A stretch of 60,178 bases of DNA from an uncultured Eubacterium sp. (GCA_910584345.1 CAJTZX010000020.1:1-60178), one strand, 5' to 3'; positions 41,848 to 51,116 are shown, numbered from the stretch's first letter. The notes: generated by a model not told the origin, from the sequence alone. Numbers and translations are program-made.

Positions 41848-43638
41848 ATGGGAGAATCCATGCAGGGTTTGCACAGATCTCATAGATGTACGGAAGTATC
41901 TAATCAAAACATTGGGCAGACAGTAACCGTTATGGGATGGGTGCAAAAAAGAAGAAATCTGGGAAGTTTGATTTTTATAGATCTTAGAGACCGCTCCGGT
42001 TTGCTTCAGATTGTTTTTGATGAAGAAAGCGTAGGGACGGAAGGGTTTGCAAAAGCAGGCACTTTGCGCAGCGAATATGTTGTTGCGGTAACAGGGACAG
42101 TAAATAAGCGGAGCGCCGCTATCAATGAAAATTTGAAAACCGGAGATATAGAGGTGATTGCACAAAGTCTTCGGATTTTATCAGAATCAGAAACACCTCC
42201 GTTTCCAATTGAAGCAGATAGTCAGACGAAGGACGAACTGCGGTTAAAATACCGTTATCTGGATTTGCGCAGACCGGATCTGCAGAAAAATCTGATGATG
42301 CGCAGTAAAGCAGCTTCTTTGATCCGAAATTTTATGGAAAAAGAAGGATTTTTAGAAATTGAAACGCCAATGCTGCAAAAATCAACTCCAGAAGGAGCCA
42401 GAGATTATCTGGTGCCGAGTCGGGTACATCCGGGTAAATTTTATGCATTGCCACAGTCACCGCAGCTGTTTAAACAGCTGTTGATGTGTTCCGGTTATGA
42501 CCGTTATATCCAAATTACAAAATGTTTCCGTGACGAAGATCTTCGTGCAGATCGTCAGCCGGAATTTACGCAGATAGATATGGAACTGTCTTTTGTTGAT
42601 GCAGAAGATGTGATGGACGTGAATGAACGCCTTTTGCAATACGTGTTCAAAGAAACGGTCGGTGTGGATTTAAAGCTTCCTTTGCCTAGAATGCCGTGGA
42701 GGGAAGCTATGGATCGTTTTGGCTCAGATAAGCCGGATACTCGTTTTGGAATGGAATTAAAAGATGTTTCACAGACCGTAGCAGGATGTGGATTTGGTGT
42801 ATTTACAGGCGCATTGGAACATGGCGGGTCGGTGCGTGGCATTAATGTGAAAGGTCAGGGAAAGATGCCGCGCAAAAAGATAGACAAACTGGTAGAATTT
42901 GCAAAAGGATGCGGTGCAAAGGGACTTGCTTATTTATGTGTAAATGAGGACGGTACGTATAAGTCTTCGTTTGCCAAATTCATGTCAGAACAAGAGCTTT
43001 CGGCGCTTGCCGAAAAAATGGAAGCACAGCCGGGTGATTTGCTTTTATTTGCAGCGGATCAAAATAAGATTGTGTGGAATGTATTAGGTGCGCTTCGGCT
43101 GGAAATGGGCAAAGAATTAGGGCTGATCGATGAAAATCAGTACGATTTTCTTTGGATAACAGAGTTTCCGCTGTTAGAGTGGTCTGATGAGGAGCAGCGT
43201 TATATGGCAATGCATCATCCGTTTACGATGCCAATGGAGGAAGATTGGGATAAGATAGACACAGCTCCGGGTGAAGTAAGGGCAAAAGCTTATGATATTG
43301 TGTTAAATGGTACAGAGCTTGGCGGAGGCTCCGTTCGTATTCATAGAAATGATATTCAGGAAAAGATGTTTGAGGTGCTTGGGTTTACAAAGGAAAAGGC
43401 ATGGGAGAACTTCGGATTTTTGCTGAGCGCTTTTCAGTACGGAGTACCGCCTCATGCAGGGCTGGCGTATGGATTTGACCGAATGATTATGCATATGGTA
43501 CATGCAGATTCTATCCGGGACGTCATTGCATTTCCAAAGGTAAAAGATGCCTCAGATCTGATGTCTGAAGCGCCGGAAGCAGTAGACGCAAAACAGCTGA
43601 AAGAGCTTGGGATTGTTTTGTCAGATACAAATGAATAG
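41848..43638 (+). CDS. aspS: Aspartyl-tRNA synthetase
   Basis: A 596-aa bacterial-type class II synthetase. The N-terminal OB anticodon-binding domain (VTVMGWVQKRRNLGSLIFID) is followed by the catalytic core with ETPMLQKSTPEGARDYLVPS, motif 2 (CFRDEDLRADRQPEFTQIDM), the GAD insertion domain typical of the bacterial form (about 285-420), and motif 3 (GLAYGFDRMIMHM). Length fits. AAAGGAGG at 41831-41838 precedes the ATG. It is the second gene of the hisS operon and ends at a terminator. Whether it is discriminating or also charges tRNA-Asn cannot be told from the sequence by eye. Confidence 0.96.
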   Translation: MGESMQGLHRSHRCTEVSNQNIGQTVTVMGWVQKRRNLGSLIFIDLRDRSGLLQIVFDEESVGTEGFAKAGTLRSEYVVAVTGTVNKRSAAINENLKTGDIEVIAQSLRILSESETPPFPIEADSQTKDELRLKYRYLDLRRPDLQKNLMMRSKAASLIRNFMEKEGFLEIETPMLQKSTPEGARDYLVPSRVHPGKFYALPQSPQLFKQLLMCSGYDRYIQITKCFRDEDLRADRQPEFTQIDMELSFVDAEDVMDVNERLLQYVFKETVGVDLKLPLPRMPWREAMDRFGSDKPDTRFGMELKDVSQTVAGCGFGVFTGALEHGGSVRGINVKGQGKMPRKKIDKLVEFAKGCGAKGLAYLCVNEDGTYKSSFAKFMSEQELSALAEKMEAQPGDLLLFAADQNKIVWNVLGALRLEMGKELGLIDENQYDFLWITEFPLLEWSDEEQRYMAMHHPFTMPMEEDWDKIDTAPGEVRAKAYDIVLNGTELGGGSVRIHRNDIQEKMFEVLGFTKEKAWENFGFLLSAFQYGVPPHAGLAYGFDRMIMHMVHADSIRDVIAFPKVKDASDLMSEAPEAVDAKQLKELGIVLSDTNE

Positions 43639-43656
43639 CAGGTAAATTTAAGTATT

Positions 43657-43701
43657 TTATGGAACGGCAGAAGGATTATTTCTGACGTTCCATAATTTTT
43701 T
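43657..43701 (+). terminator. Terminator of the hisS-aspS operon
   Basis: TTATGGAACG (43657-43666) and CGTTCCATAA (43686-43695) form a perfect 10-bp stem followed by a T run to 43701. Confidence 0.85.
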
Positions 43702-43780
43702 CCAAAAAAAAGAAACTTTTTTGCGGTGACAGCGTCTAATGATTATACGAAAATAAAAGAAAAACAGGAGGTCATTATTA

Positions 43781-44623
43781 ATGAAGAGAAAAGAAATTGC
43801 AAAAAAACTGGGTATTACAATATTAGCATCGATGCTGGCATTTCCTTGTATGACGCCGGCAATCTGTTCGGCAGATACGAAAGAATCCGTCGTGGTATCT
43901 GCAGTTAAGGATGAAGTATCTGATACGAGTTCCGATCAGGAAGCAGAGGATGGAAAAGAGCAAAATTCCAGTCAGGAGTCGAAAGAATTAAATTTTACGT
44001 TAAAAACATATGAAAAGGAATATAAAACAGAAGAAGGGCGCATTTACAAAAAAATATCCTTTGAATATCCTGTGGCTGATGGCAGCAGCAAAGCAGCGAA
44101 GACACTGAATCAGTTCTATCAAAAGCTGTTGAAAAAATGGAAGAAATCTGCTGTTGAGAATTTGGATGAAGCAAAAGAAATGATACAACAAACAGATAGC
44201 GTTGACAGCTATTATGCAGATGAGGTAACATGCAAAATTACGAGTCATGATGAAAATTACATTAGTGTGATGCAGAGCGGTTATGATTATTCGATGGGAG
44301 CACATGGTATGCCGTATCGATATACATATGTTTTTGATGCAAAGACAGGAAAAAAAGTATCGGCGGCAACCTTGCTTGGTATGAGTAAACCGCAAGTGAA
44401 TGAAAAAGTGCGCAGCCTGTATTTAAAGAAATTCGATCAGGCAAAGAAAGAAGACAATCTTATGTTTTATCCGGACAGGAATGATGTGAAAACGACATTG
44501 AATAAAATGGATTTTAATGACAACAAGTATTATCTGAAAAATGGAAAACTTCGTTTTTATGCGGATCCATATGCAGTAGGGCCATATGCGGCAGGATTTA
44601 TTGAGGTTGCAGTGAAACTTTAA
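43781..44623 (+). CDS. Secreted RsiV-like (DUF3298) protein
   Basis: A 280-aa exported protein. A signal peptide is clear (MKRKEIAKKLGITIL, hydrophobic core, cleavage near AICSA at about 31), followed by an acidic Ser/Glu/Asp-rich linker to about 70. The globular part (about 72-280) matches the DUF4163/DUF3298 arrangement known from the extracellular lysozyme-binding part of RsiV: VMQSGYDYSMGAHGMPYRYT, VFDAKTGKKVSAATLLGM, and YADPYAVGPYAAGFIEV at the end. There is no sigma factor gene nearby and no cytoplasmic anti-sigma domain, so it is not a full RsiV. CAGGAGG at 43765-43771 precedes the ATG. The role is unknown; binding of a wall-acting protein is possible. Confidence 0.83.
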   Translation: MKRKEIAKKLGITILASMLAFPCMTPAICSADTKESVVVSAVKDEVSDTSSDQEAEDGKEQNSSQESKELNFTLKTYEKEYKTEEGRIYKKISFEYPVADGSSKAAKTLNQFYQKLLKKWKKSAVENLDEAKEMIQQTDSVDSYYADEVTCKITSHDENYISVMQSGYDYSMGAHGMPYRYTYVFDAKTGKKVSAATLLGMSKPQVNEKVRSLYLKKFDQAKKEDNLMFYPDRNDVKTTLNKMDFNDNKYYLKNGKLRFYADPYAVGPYAAGFIEVAVKL

Positions 44624-44824
44624 TAGTATATGCAGGGATGTTTGACAATACAGCATTTCATCTATGAACTATGATGGAGTGCTGTATGTTGATGTTATAA
44701 AAAAGTTAGTGTATGGTTAACACCGTCAAACATTATTATAACCAATAAATAGACAAAAAGGTATTAGTAATTTTGAATCATATGTGGTAAAATTAATGAG
44801 AACGGCACGCAGGAGGAATTGTAT

Positions 44825-45398
44825 ATGCTAAATAAGGAGATTTATTTAAAAGAAGTGGCAAAAAGTCTTGCTTTATTGAGTAACGAAGTAACAATACTGA
44901 ATGCTATCAATCTTTATGATATTAACATCGTCGCGGAAGATTTTTTCCCGGGCTTGTTAAACCTTATTTATGGATATCAATTAAAGAATGCGAATTATTT
45001 GGAAAAGAATGCGCCAGCCATTGATCTTTATGATGAAGTTAATAAAATTGCGATACAGGTAACATCTGACAGTTCCAGTAAAAAGATTAACATACAATAG
45101 AGGAATTTAATAAGAACAAGTCATATATTAACTATGACAGGCTGGTGGTTTTGATCTTAACACAGAAGAAAAAGTATACAACAGCTTTTGACACAGACGG
45201 AAATTTTGTATTTGATAAAGCGAAAGAGGAAACAATCCGGTTGTAGTGCTTAACAAGCTGGTTGCATATTTTGAAGATAGATTAAGTGTAAACGGTAAAA
45301 AATATGATAGAGCGGCTATTAAATTTTACTTGGTTAATGAAATGATTAAGTGTAGAGTATTCCCAAATGAAAGGAGTGAGTATGATGATGGCAAATAG
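44825..45398 (+). pseudogene. Broken SMEK-domain component of an ABC-3C system
   Basis: Three pieces of one protein are in three frames. Piece 1 (44825-45100) is a clean SMEK-domain N-terminus: LNKEIYLKEVAKSLALLSNE, INIVAEDFFPGLLNLIYGYQ, AIDLYDEVNKIAIQVTSDSS. It ends at TAG 45098-45100. Piece 2, in a shifted frame from about 45091 to the TAG at 45244-45246, continues TIEEFNKNKSYINYDRLVVL and TTAFDTDGNFVFDKAKEE; a one-base loss near 45090 explains the shift. Piece 3 (about 45237-45398) is the C-terminus (VVVLNKLVAYFEDRLSVNGK, then LVNEMIKCRVFPNE) and overlaps the next gene's start. The middle is missing. ATG 44825 has AGGAGGA seven bases upstream. Confidence 0.83.
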
Positions 45399-45612
45399 TA
45401 ACGCGTTAAAATCTTCTGCCTTGTATATCGGTTATCTCATACTCAAGGAGATACAAAAGCAAGGAAAGGATAAAGTTTCAATTTATGACGTATCGAAAAC
45501 TCTTAAAAAAAATGGTATTTCAAGCAGCAGGCAGTTGATTTTAGGACTTTCCTTTTTATATTCTGTTGATATAGTGGAATTTGAGGAGGCGAACATATGG
45601 GTAAAGAAATAA
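45382..45612 (+). CDS. ABC-three-component system middle component (MC6-like)
   Basis: A 76-aa predicted winged-helix-like protein: SSALYIGYLILKEIQKQGKD, SIYDVSKTLKKNGISSSRQ, LILGLSFLYSVDIVEFEEAN. Size, position between a SMEK-type gene and a DUF2326 ATPase, and the helix pattern ending in a beta strand fit the small middle components of ABC-3C systems, most like the MC6 class as I recall it. GGAG at 45373-45376 serves a run of three ATGs (45382, 45385, 45388); I use the first. It overlaps the broken upstream gene by 17 bp and the ATPase by 16 bp. It appears intact. Confidence 0.78.
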   Translation: MMMANSNALKSSALYIGYLILKEIQKQGKDKVSIYDVSKTLKKNGISSSRQLILGLSFLYSVDIVEFEEANIWVKK

Positions 45613-47354
45613 ATCGTATCCGTATCAATCGTCTATATTCTGAAAATCATGTCTTTGAGGATATAGTATTTCATGACGGGGTAAATATCATTTTAGGCGA
45701 AAAATACGATGATAGTCTGGTGAAGGGACGAAAAACGAATGGTGTGGGAAAATCTATGAGTATAGAGTTCTTGGATTTCTGTTTTTTAAATGATTATGAC
45801 AGATCAAGGGTGGCACGAATTCCAAAAGAGGTGTTTGAACCGGAAGAATCTATAATGCTTGATTTGGAGATTGGTGGTGAGGCCATTACAATAAAAAGAA
45901 ATAGAAAAAAGGCTGATAAGCCAGTAATTATTAGAAATGGCAAAGTAGTAACTTTTGACAAAATCCAAGATGCAAGGGACTATCTTACAGAAATAATTTT
46001 TTTGGAGTTAAATGGAAAAATGGTTCCTAGTTTCAGGAATCTATTTTCTATATTGATGCGTGATGAACGCTCGGAATTCACAGATATTATAAAATGCCAT
46101 GATTTGAGGAAGAGGATACCGGATGATTTGAGTGCGCATCTATTTTTATTAAATTTCTCTTTAGAAGCGTATCGGAACGCGTTAAATCAGGCAAAGGAAA
46201 TAGAAAATGTCACAGCAGTTATTTTAAAAAATAAAAAGGAATTAACTCAGGAAGGGAAAAAGAAAATTTCTGATGTCAAGGCAGAATTGAATGCTTTGGA
46301 AGATGAGTTGCAAAAGTTGGAAGATGCGATTGAAAGTTTTAAGACGAACGAAACGTTTGATTCCATGGAGGCAGAACTCATGGAACTGGAAAGCTTGCTG
46401 GATCAATTGCGGAAACAGCAGAAAGCATTGCGACATGATTATGACAAAATACGGAAAATGCCCAAACCAGAACAGATTGATGACAGTGAGATAGAGTTGG
46501 TATATAATCAATTTAAGAATGATTTAGGCAATGCAGTAGTAAAATCTCTGAATGAAGTAGTTGGATTTAAAAATAAGGTGGAAGAATTTCAGATGATGCT
46601 TGTAAATCAAAAGGCAAAGGAACTGGAAATACAACTTCAAGAGATTGCAGAGCAGATCAGGATCATTGATAATGAATATTCAGAAAAGTTGAAGATAATA
46701 GATAAGAAAGGTGTGTTAAAAACTCTTAAAACAAGCTTAAAGATATACGAATCAAAGAAAGACTCCCTTGCGCATACAAAATTTCTGTTTGAGCAATATG
46801 AGCAAAATGATAAAAAGAAAAAGTTATTAAAACTTCAAAAAACACAGGCGGTTATGAAAATTGACAATGAAATTGAAGAAAATAGTAAAATTCTTCAAAG
46901 TTTCATGAATACTATTTCAGAAATTCATGAAGCAATTATGGGAAACAAAGAATGTTCATTTAGTCTTCAGACAATTGATAATACAAAAAGCAAAGCGCCA
47001 GTAGAGTTAAATCTAAGAATTTATGATGATGGAAGCCATAGTGTTGATAGGACCAAGGTATTTATTTATGATATGGCATTATTGTTTAATACTTATACAA
47101 GGCAGAGGCACCCGTTGTTTTTAGTACATGATAATATATTTGATGTGGATCAGGATACACTTGTACAGTGCTTGAATTATCTATATAAGCAGGAAGAAAA
47201 GTTTCAGGATTTTCAATATATTCTGACCTTGAATCGGGATAAGATTGAAAATGAAGAGCGCAGGAAATTTATTAAGATGGACATTGATTTGCATTGTGTA
47301 GCTACTTTTACAAAAGAGAAAAAGTTTTTGGGAAGGAATTATCAGGAAATATAG
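45597..47354 (+). CDS. DUF2326-type ABC ATPase of an ABC-three-component system
   Basis: A 585-aa Rad50/SMC-like ATPase. The N-terminal head has GVNIILGEKYDDSLVKGRKT followed by NGVGKSMSIEFLDFCF, a variant P-loop as in DUF2326 proteins. A long coiled coil runs from about residue 200 to 440 (for example KKKISDVKAELNALEDELQK). The C-terminal head reads RTKVFIYDMALLFNTYTRQR then HPLFLVHDNIFDVDQDTLVQ, the Walker B and D-loop region. In ABC-3C conflict systems such ATPases are predicted to sense invasive nucleoprotein and license an effector. It looks intact although the SMEK partner is broken. GAGGAGG at 45583-45589 precedes the ATG. Confidence 0.88.
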   Translation: MGKEINRIRINRLYSENHVFEDIVFHDGVNIILGEKYDDSLVKGRKTNGVGKSMSIEFLDFCFLNDYDRSRVARIPKEVFEPEESIMLDLEIGGEAITIKRNRKKADKPVIIRNGKVVTFDKIQDARDYLTEIIFLELNGKMVPSFRNLFSILMRDERSEFTDIIKCHDLRKRIPDDLSAHLFLLNFSLEAYRNALNQAKEIENVTAVILKNKKELTQEGKKKISDVKAELNALEDELQKLEDAIESFKTNETFDSMEAELMELESLLDQLRKQQKALRHDYDKIRKMPKPEQIDDSEIELVYNQFKNDLGNAVVKSLNEVVGFKNKVEEFQMMLVNQKAKELEIQLQEIAEQIRIIDNEYSEKLKIIDKKGVLKTLKTSLKIYESKKDSLAHTKFLFEQYEQNDKKKKLLKLQKTQAVMKIDNEIEENSKILQSFMNTISEIHEAIMGNKECSFSLQTIDNTKSKAPVELNLRIYDDGSHSVDRTKVFIYDMALLFNTYTRQRHPLFLVHDNIFDVDQDTLVQCLNYLYKQEEKFQDFQYILTLNRDKIENEERRKFIKMDIDLHCVATFTKEKKFLGRNYQEI

Positions 47355-47430
47355 GAGATAAGGTAAGGCTGTATCAGAGTGTCTAAATGTATGGATACTA
47401 TTTGTAATTTCAAAAATCAATATCATACGG

Positions 47431-47469
47431 AAATGCGTAATTATGATTTTTTATCATGATTACGCATTT
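47431..47469 (+). terminator. Terminator after the ABC-3C ATPase gene
   Basis: A 17-bp near-perfect stem (47431-47447 with 47453-47469; 16 of 17 paired) with a 5-base loop is followed by a short T-rich stretch (TTTTCTTTG). Confidence 0.75.
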
Positions 47470-47962
47470 TCTTTGAAAGGGTTAAATTTACTGAAAACGT
47501 CTATAGAGAAAAATCAGTTTATTTTGTATAATAAAAAATTACCGGATGCACTACTGAATTACTCAGAAGAATATAATTTAATAGAATGGGTGCTTTATAA
47601 AGAAGTAAATTTATTGATCCATAAAAAATTTAAAAAATCTCTTTACAAATAATAGAAAACTTGTTATTATATAAACTATCTTATTTTTCTAAATCAAATT
47701 GCCTTAGGGCAGTCCTAAAAGTAAAAAATGCTCGATAAATATTTATGTTATATTCACGAATTATTTAATCATTCGTACAATTCCTGTAAAAACATCGTTG
47801 CAATAGTTATTTGTTCTTTGCTGTTTATTTTTGCTGCATGTTAGATTTTTGATGATACGCTTATTGGCTTATGAGTGAATTTTTGAAAACATCTTGGTGA
47901 AACAGTAAGGTATTTTAGGTAAATAATTGACAATTTAATAAAAATAGAAAGCAGGTGGGAAT
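47470..47962. other. AT-rich gap without a convincing gene
   Basis: About 490 bp of AT-rich sequence. A 69-codon frame (47443-47652) begins inside the terminator hairpin, lacks a good ribosome site and has no recognisable family, so it is not called. A TTGACA at 47927 has no matching -10 before the next start. Confidence 0.5.
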
Positions 47963-48625
47963 ATGCCAGAAATCATAGGATTTTTTGGAAGTTATCCTGC
48001 AGATATCTGTATGTATGTTGCTTATGCGCTTCAGAATGCGGGAAAACAGGTATGCGTGATTGACCACTCAGAGGATGGAATCTTGTTTCAATGTGTGCCG
48101 GCTCCGAAAAGTCAAATGATGGCCGTTACATTTCACAATGTAGACTTTATGCGACGTGTGCCGTTCGTACAGTGGCAGGAACTAAACTATGAGTTTGTGC
48201 TTGTACAGTTAGGAGACAGGCCGCAGGAGTTGTGTCTGGCTTTGTGCAGAACACGTATATTAGTTGTAGATTGTGAACGAAGAAATTTGGAGTTTTATAG
48301 ACGTTTTATACAGCAGGGTGGTTTATCTGCAGTTGTATTGCTGCGTGGACTGTGTTCGGGATGTTCGGCAGAAAAGATGAAAAAGCGATTGGAATGGGAT
48401 CAGGAATTGATTGACCGATGGCTGCTGCTGCCCTTTCATGAGGCAGATGAAGCATATCGGATTCATATGCAGTATGAGACAATGTATAAATTTGCAAATA
48501 TTTCTGCAGGAATGGAACATGTTTTGGTGCAGTTGTTGCGGATGATTGCGTCTTCTGACAAAATGCATCATATTCGTTCGATCAGAAATGCAAAATATGG
48601 AAAAATGATACGGGTGAAGAGTTGA
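47963..48625 (+). CDS. MinD/TadZ-like protein with degenerate P-loop
   Basis: A 220-aa protein whose start (PEIIGFFGSYPADICMYVAY, ALQNAGKQVCVIDHSEDG) copies the layout of MinD/ParA ATPases: a strand, a loop where the Walker A motif should be, a helix, then a strand ending in an acidic residue. The loop lacks the Gly-Lys-Thr, so ATP binding is doubtful. RTRILVVDCERRNLEFYRRF resembles the later part of the fold. AGCAGGTGGG at 47950-47959 is the ribosome site. It is followed by a second P-loop-fold gene, so the two may work as a pair, as with CpaE/TadZ-type localisation factors of Tad pili. No other tad genes are in the window. Confidence 0.55.
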   Translation: MPEIIGFFGSYPADICMYVAYALQNAGKQVCVIDHSEDGILFQCVPAPKSQMMAVTFHNVDFMRRVPFVQWQELNYEFVLVQLGDRPQELCLALCRTRILVVDCERRNLEFYRRFIQQGGLSAVVLLRGLCSGCSAEKMKKRLEWDQELIDRWLLLPFHEADEAYRIHMQYETMYKFANISAGMEHVLVQLLRMIASSDKMHHIRSIRNAKYGKMIRVKS

Positions 48626-48687
48626 AAACGTTTGATTTTGTAAAAGTAGGAGTATGTTTGAAAAAAGCAGGGAATGGGGGATTAAAG

Positions 48688-49491
48688 GTGAATATTGTAT
48701 TTTGGAGCGAAGAAGATGGCTGTGGAATGACAAGTGGCATGGCAGCGATTGCCAGTGCATGTGCTGATTTATGGAATATGAAGGTATTTCTGATGCAGAG
48801 CAACAACCAGGAAGGAGATTTGTATCAAAAGCTGGGAACAGGTATAAAAAATATTTCTCTGGTAAGGGAAGATGCTGATGGCAGACGGGATGCATGGGAA
48901 GTTTTAACAAAGCTGGCAGTCAGCGGAATGCTGACGAAAGAAAGGCTGTTGGGGAGTATGGTTCCGGTCGCAAGAGGACAAATGTATTATTTGCCGCAAG
49001 GAGAATACAAAAAGAGAGAAAAATATTCGCAGGCAGTCAAAACAGGAATCCGGCGGGTAGCTGATTTTACACGGCAGATAGCGGATCTTACGTTTATTGA
49101 CTGTGGCAGCGGTAAAGATGAAATATCAGATTTGTTGTTGTCACAGGCAGATGTAACAGTGGCCATGATTTCACAAGAGCGTCAAAATCTGGATGCTTTT
49201 TTTCAAAACAGACACGTCTTTCAGGGAAATGTCATTTATCTGATTAACCAATATCATCAGGAATCCGTATATAACAAAAAAAACATTCATCGGCTGTACA
49301 GAATCTATGAAGAGGAATTAGCAGTCATTCCACATAATCCTGTATTTCGGCAAGTCAGCGAAAAGGGAAAGACAGAACGATTTATTCGCAGACATAGACA
49401 ATGTAGAAATTTTGACGGTCAGAATGATTTTATGCAGGAGCTTATAAAGACAACATGCTTAATTTTAAAGGCAGCGGGAATGGTAGTATAA
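48688..49491 (+). CDS. ParA/MinD-fold protein, partner of the upstream TadZ-like gene
   Basis: A protein of about 267 aa with a ParA/MinD-like outline: NIVFWSEEDGCGMTSGMAAI at the start (a variant P-loop, GCGMTS), NISLVREDADGRRDAWEVLT, then LTFIDCGSGKDEISDLLLSQ and ADVTVAMISQERQNLDAFF, which matches the strand-loop after switch II. The conserved Lys of Walker A is replaced by Met, so activity is uncertain. I prefer GTG 48688, with GGGGGA about eight bases upstream, because it puts the P-loop close to the N-terminus. An in-frame TTG at 48622 that overlaps the upstream stop is an alternative. The function is unknown. Confidence 0.58.
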   Translation: MNIVFWSEEDGCGMTSGMAAIASACADLWNMKVFLMQSNNQEGDLYQKLGTGIKNISLVREDADGRRDAWEVLTKLAVSGMLTKERLLGSMVPVARGQMYYLPQGEYKKREKYSQAVKTGIRRVADFTRQIADLTFIDCGSGKDEISDLLLSQADVTVAMISQERQNLDAFFQNRHVFQGNVIYLINQYHQESVYNKKNIHRLYRIYEEELAVIPHNPVFRQVSEKGKTERFIRRHRQCRNFDGQNDFMQELIKTTCLILKAAGMVV

Positions 49492-49547
49492 GAAAAATCT
49501 TATTGTTCAGGGAGAATATATGTATCAAAATATAAGAAAAAAGAAAG

Positions 49548-49585
49548 CCCGGCCCTTTGTGCAAAGCAGGTTTGAAAGGGTCGGG
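49548..49585 (-). terminator. Terminator of the CorC/HlyC-type gene
   Basis: CCCGGCCCTTT (49548-49558) pairs with AAAGGGTCGGG (49575-49585) with one wobble. Read on the minus strand, the stem is followed by a T-rich run (CTTTCTTTTTTC), as expected for the gene that ends at 49684. Confidence 0.75.
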
Positions 49586-49683
49586 AGTTTAAAAAACAGA
49601 AAGCATCATAAGAAATCCGGCATCCAAAGAATGTACCGGAATATCCGGTCGCCTCCTTTTGCAAACGGTTGTAATGAAACTGC

Positions 49684-50961
49684 TTAATGTTGTTCCGGCT
49701 GTGAAGCCGGTTCCGGCAGCTGGATTCTAATTTGCTGAATACGGTTTTTAATAACAGAGGTTACGGTCAGGCGGATGCGGTCGTCGGTAATAATCTGTTC
49801 ACCTGCTTTGGGCAGATGGTCACACTGACCGATAAAATATCCGCCGATCGTATCGTAATCGTCAGAAGTCAGACTGATTTCCAATTCATCACACAAATCT
49901 TCCAGATTCATGGAACCGGCTACAAGAAAGTCGGTATCACTAATCTTCGTAAGCGGATCAGATTCATTGGAGTCATATTCGTCATGGATTTCACCTACGA
50001 TTTCCTCCAGGAGGTCTTCCATAGTGACCATACCGGCGGTAATACCGTATTCGTTCAGTACAACGGCCAGATTAATAGATTTTGTCTGCATTTCTAAAAA
50101 CAATTCTGCTGTATTTTTCTTTTCATAAGTAAAAAACGGCTCACGCAGAATGTTGGCTACTGAAAAATGTTCAACGTCTTCATAAAGCAGCAAATCTTTC
50201 ATGTTTAAAATGCCAATTACGTTGTCGGTAGTGTCTTTATAAACAGGAATTCTTGTATAGTGATTTTCACGATACGTTTCCAGAATATCCCGGTAAGTAC
50301 TGTCTACCTTAACAAATGTCATATCAATCCGTGGAGTCATAATTTCTTTCGCCACGGCATCTGAAAAGTCGAATACGTTATGAATCATTTCGCGTTCTTC
50401 AGTCTCGATAATGCCGGTTTCATGGCTAACATCTACGATTGTTTTTAATTCTTCTTCAGTCAGAGTATCCTTATTTTTATTTGGGTCTACTCGCAGTAGA
50501 CGAAGAAATAAGTTAGACAGCTTATTAATAACGATAATTACCGGCGTTAGCACCGTCATCAATGACTGAATAATACCTGCATATAAAATCGCAAGCTTTT
50601 CTGCATGAAGTGTGGCAAGTGTTTTTGGAGAAATTTCACCAAAGATCAGGATGAGTATGGTTAGTATTCCTGTTGCAATTCCTGCGCCAACGCTGCCAAA
50701 CAAGCGGATTGCCAATGAAGTTGCGATACTGGATGCAGAAAGATTCACAACATTGTTGCCGATTAAAATGGCACTGAGCATTTTGCCAGAGTCTTGTGTG
50801 ACCTTTAATGCGCGTGCGGCTCGTTTGTTGCCTTCATCAGCAAGTGTTCGCATACGGATGCGGTTAAAGGTAGTTAAAGAAGTTTCTGCAGAAGAAAAAA
50901 ATGCAGAAAGCAGTAATAAAATAACTAGTATGGCTAATTGGAATATATCATCTGGATTCAA
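49684..50961 (-). CDS. CNNM/CorC-HlyC family transporter-like protein (DUF21, CBS pair, CorC domain)
   Basis: A 425-aa membrane protein of the hemolysin/CorC family, thought to export Mg2+ or other divalent cations. The N-terminal DUF21/CNNM domain (about 1-190) has helices beginning LAILVILLLLSAFFSSAETS and LSAILIGNNVVNLSASSIAT. A CBS pair lies at about 205-325 (VAKEIMTPRIDMTFV; NHYTRIPVYKDTTDNVIGIL; ITAGMVTMEDLLEEIVGEIH), and the C-terminal CorC_HlyC domain at about 340-415 (DFLVAGSMNLEDLCDELEIS; DYDTIGGYFIGQ). The start is TTG at 50961 with AGAGGT seven bases upstream. It is transcribed alone, ending in a hairpin at 49548-49585. Confidence 0.93.
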   Translation of the reverse strand: MNPDDIFQLAILVILLLLSAFFSSAETSLTTFNRIRMRTLADEGNKRAARALKVTQDSGKMLSAILIGNNVVNLSASSIATSLAIRLFGSVGAGIATGILTILILIFGEISPKTLATLHAEKLAILYAGIIQSLMTVLTPVIIVINKLSNLFLRLLRVDPNKNKDTLTEEELKTIVDVSHETGIIETEEREMIHNVFDFSDAVAKEIMTPRIDMTFVKVDSTYRDILETYRENHYTRIPVYKDTTDNVIGILNMKDLLLYEDVEHFSVANILREPFFTYEKKNTAELFLEMQTKSINLAVVLNEYGITAGMVTMEDLLEEIVGEIHDEYDSNESDPLTKISDTDFLVAGSMNLEDLCDELEISLTSDDYDTIGGYFIGQCDHLPKAGEQIITDDRIRLTVTSVIKNRIQQIRIQLPEPASQPEQH

Positions 50962-51084
50962 TCGTACACCTCTTTATTCATGATAAATAATTTGTTTCTC
51001 AGGATTTACATGTATAATATACCAAAAAATGAAGCGGTTGAAAAGTATTTCCTGTAAAAAAATTAATTTGTATGAGGGGGCGCT

Positions 51085-51116
51085 GTAACAGTTCAGACAA
51101 CCCATGGAACTGTTAC
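51085..51116. repeat. Extragenic inverted repeat in a 290-bp gap
   Basis: GTAACAGTTC (51085-51094) and GAACTGTTAC (51107-51116) form a perfect 10-bp stem and are flanked by GCGC on both sides, extending the hairpin. It lies between divergent genes, so it is not a terminator for either. Nothing else is recognised in this gap apart from the ribosome site for the gene at 51254. Confidence 0.6.

Noticed and set aside
47443..47652. 69-codon frame after the ABC-3C ATPase
   Set aside because: It starts inside a terminator hairpin, has a weak ribosome site and no family resemblance; it looks like chance coding in AT-rich DNA.
49520..49687. 55-codon very basic frame with a GGGAGA ribosome-like site
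   Set aside because: It covers the minus-strand terminator of the CorC-type gene and overlaps that gene's 3' end; the Arg/Lys content follows from the hairpin sequence. Not excluded, but unsupported.
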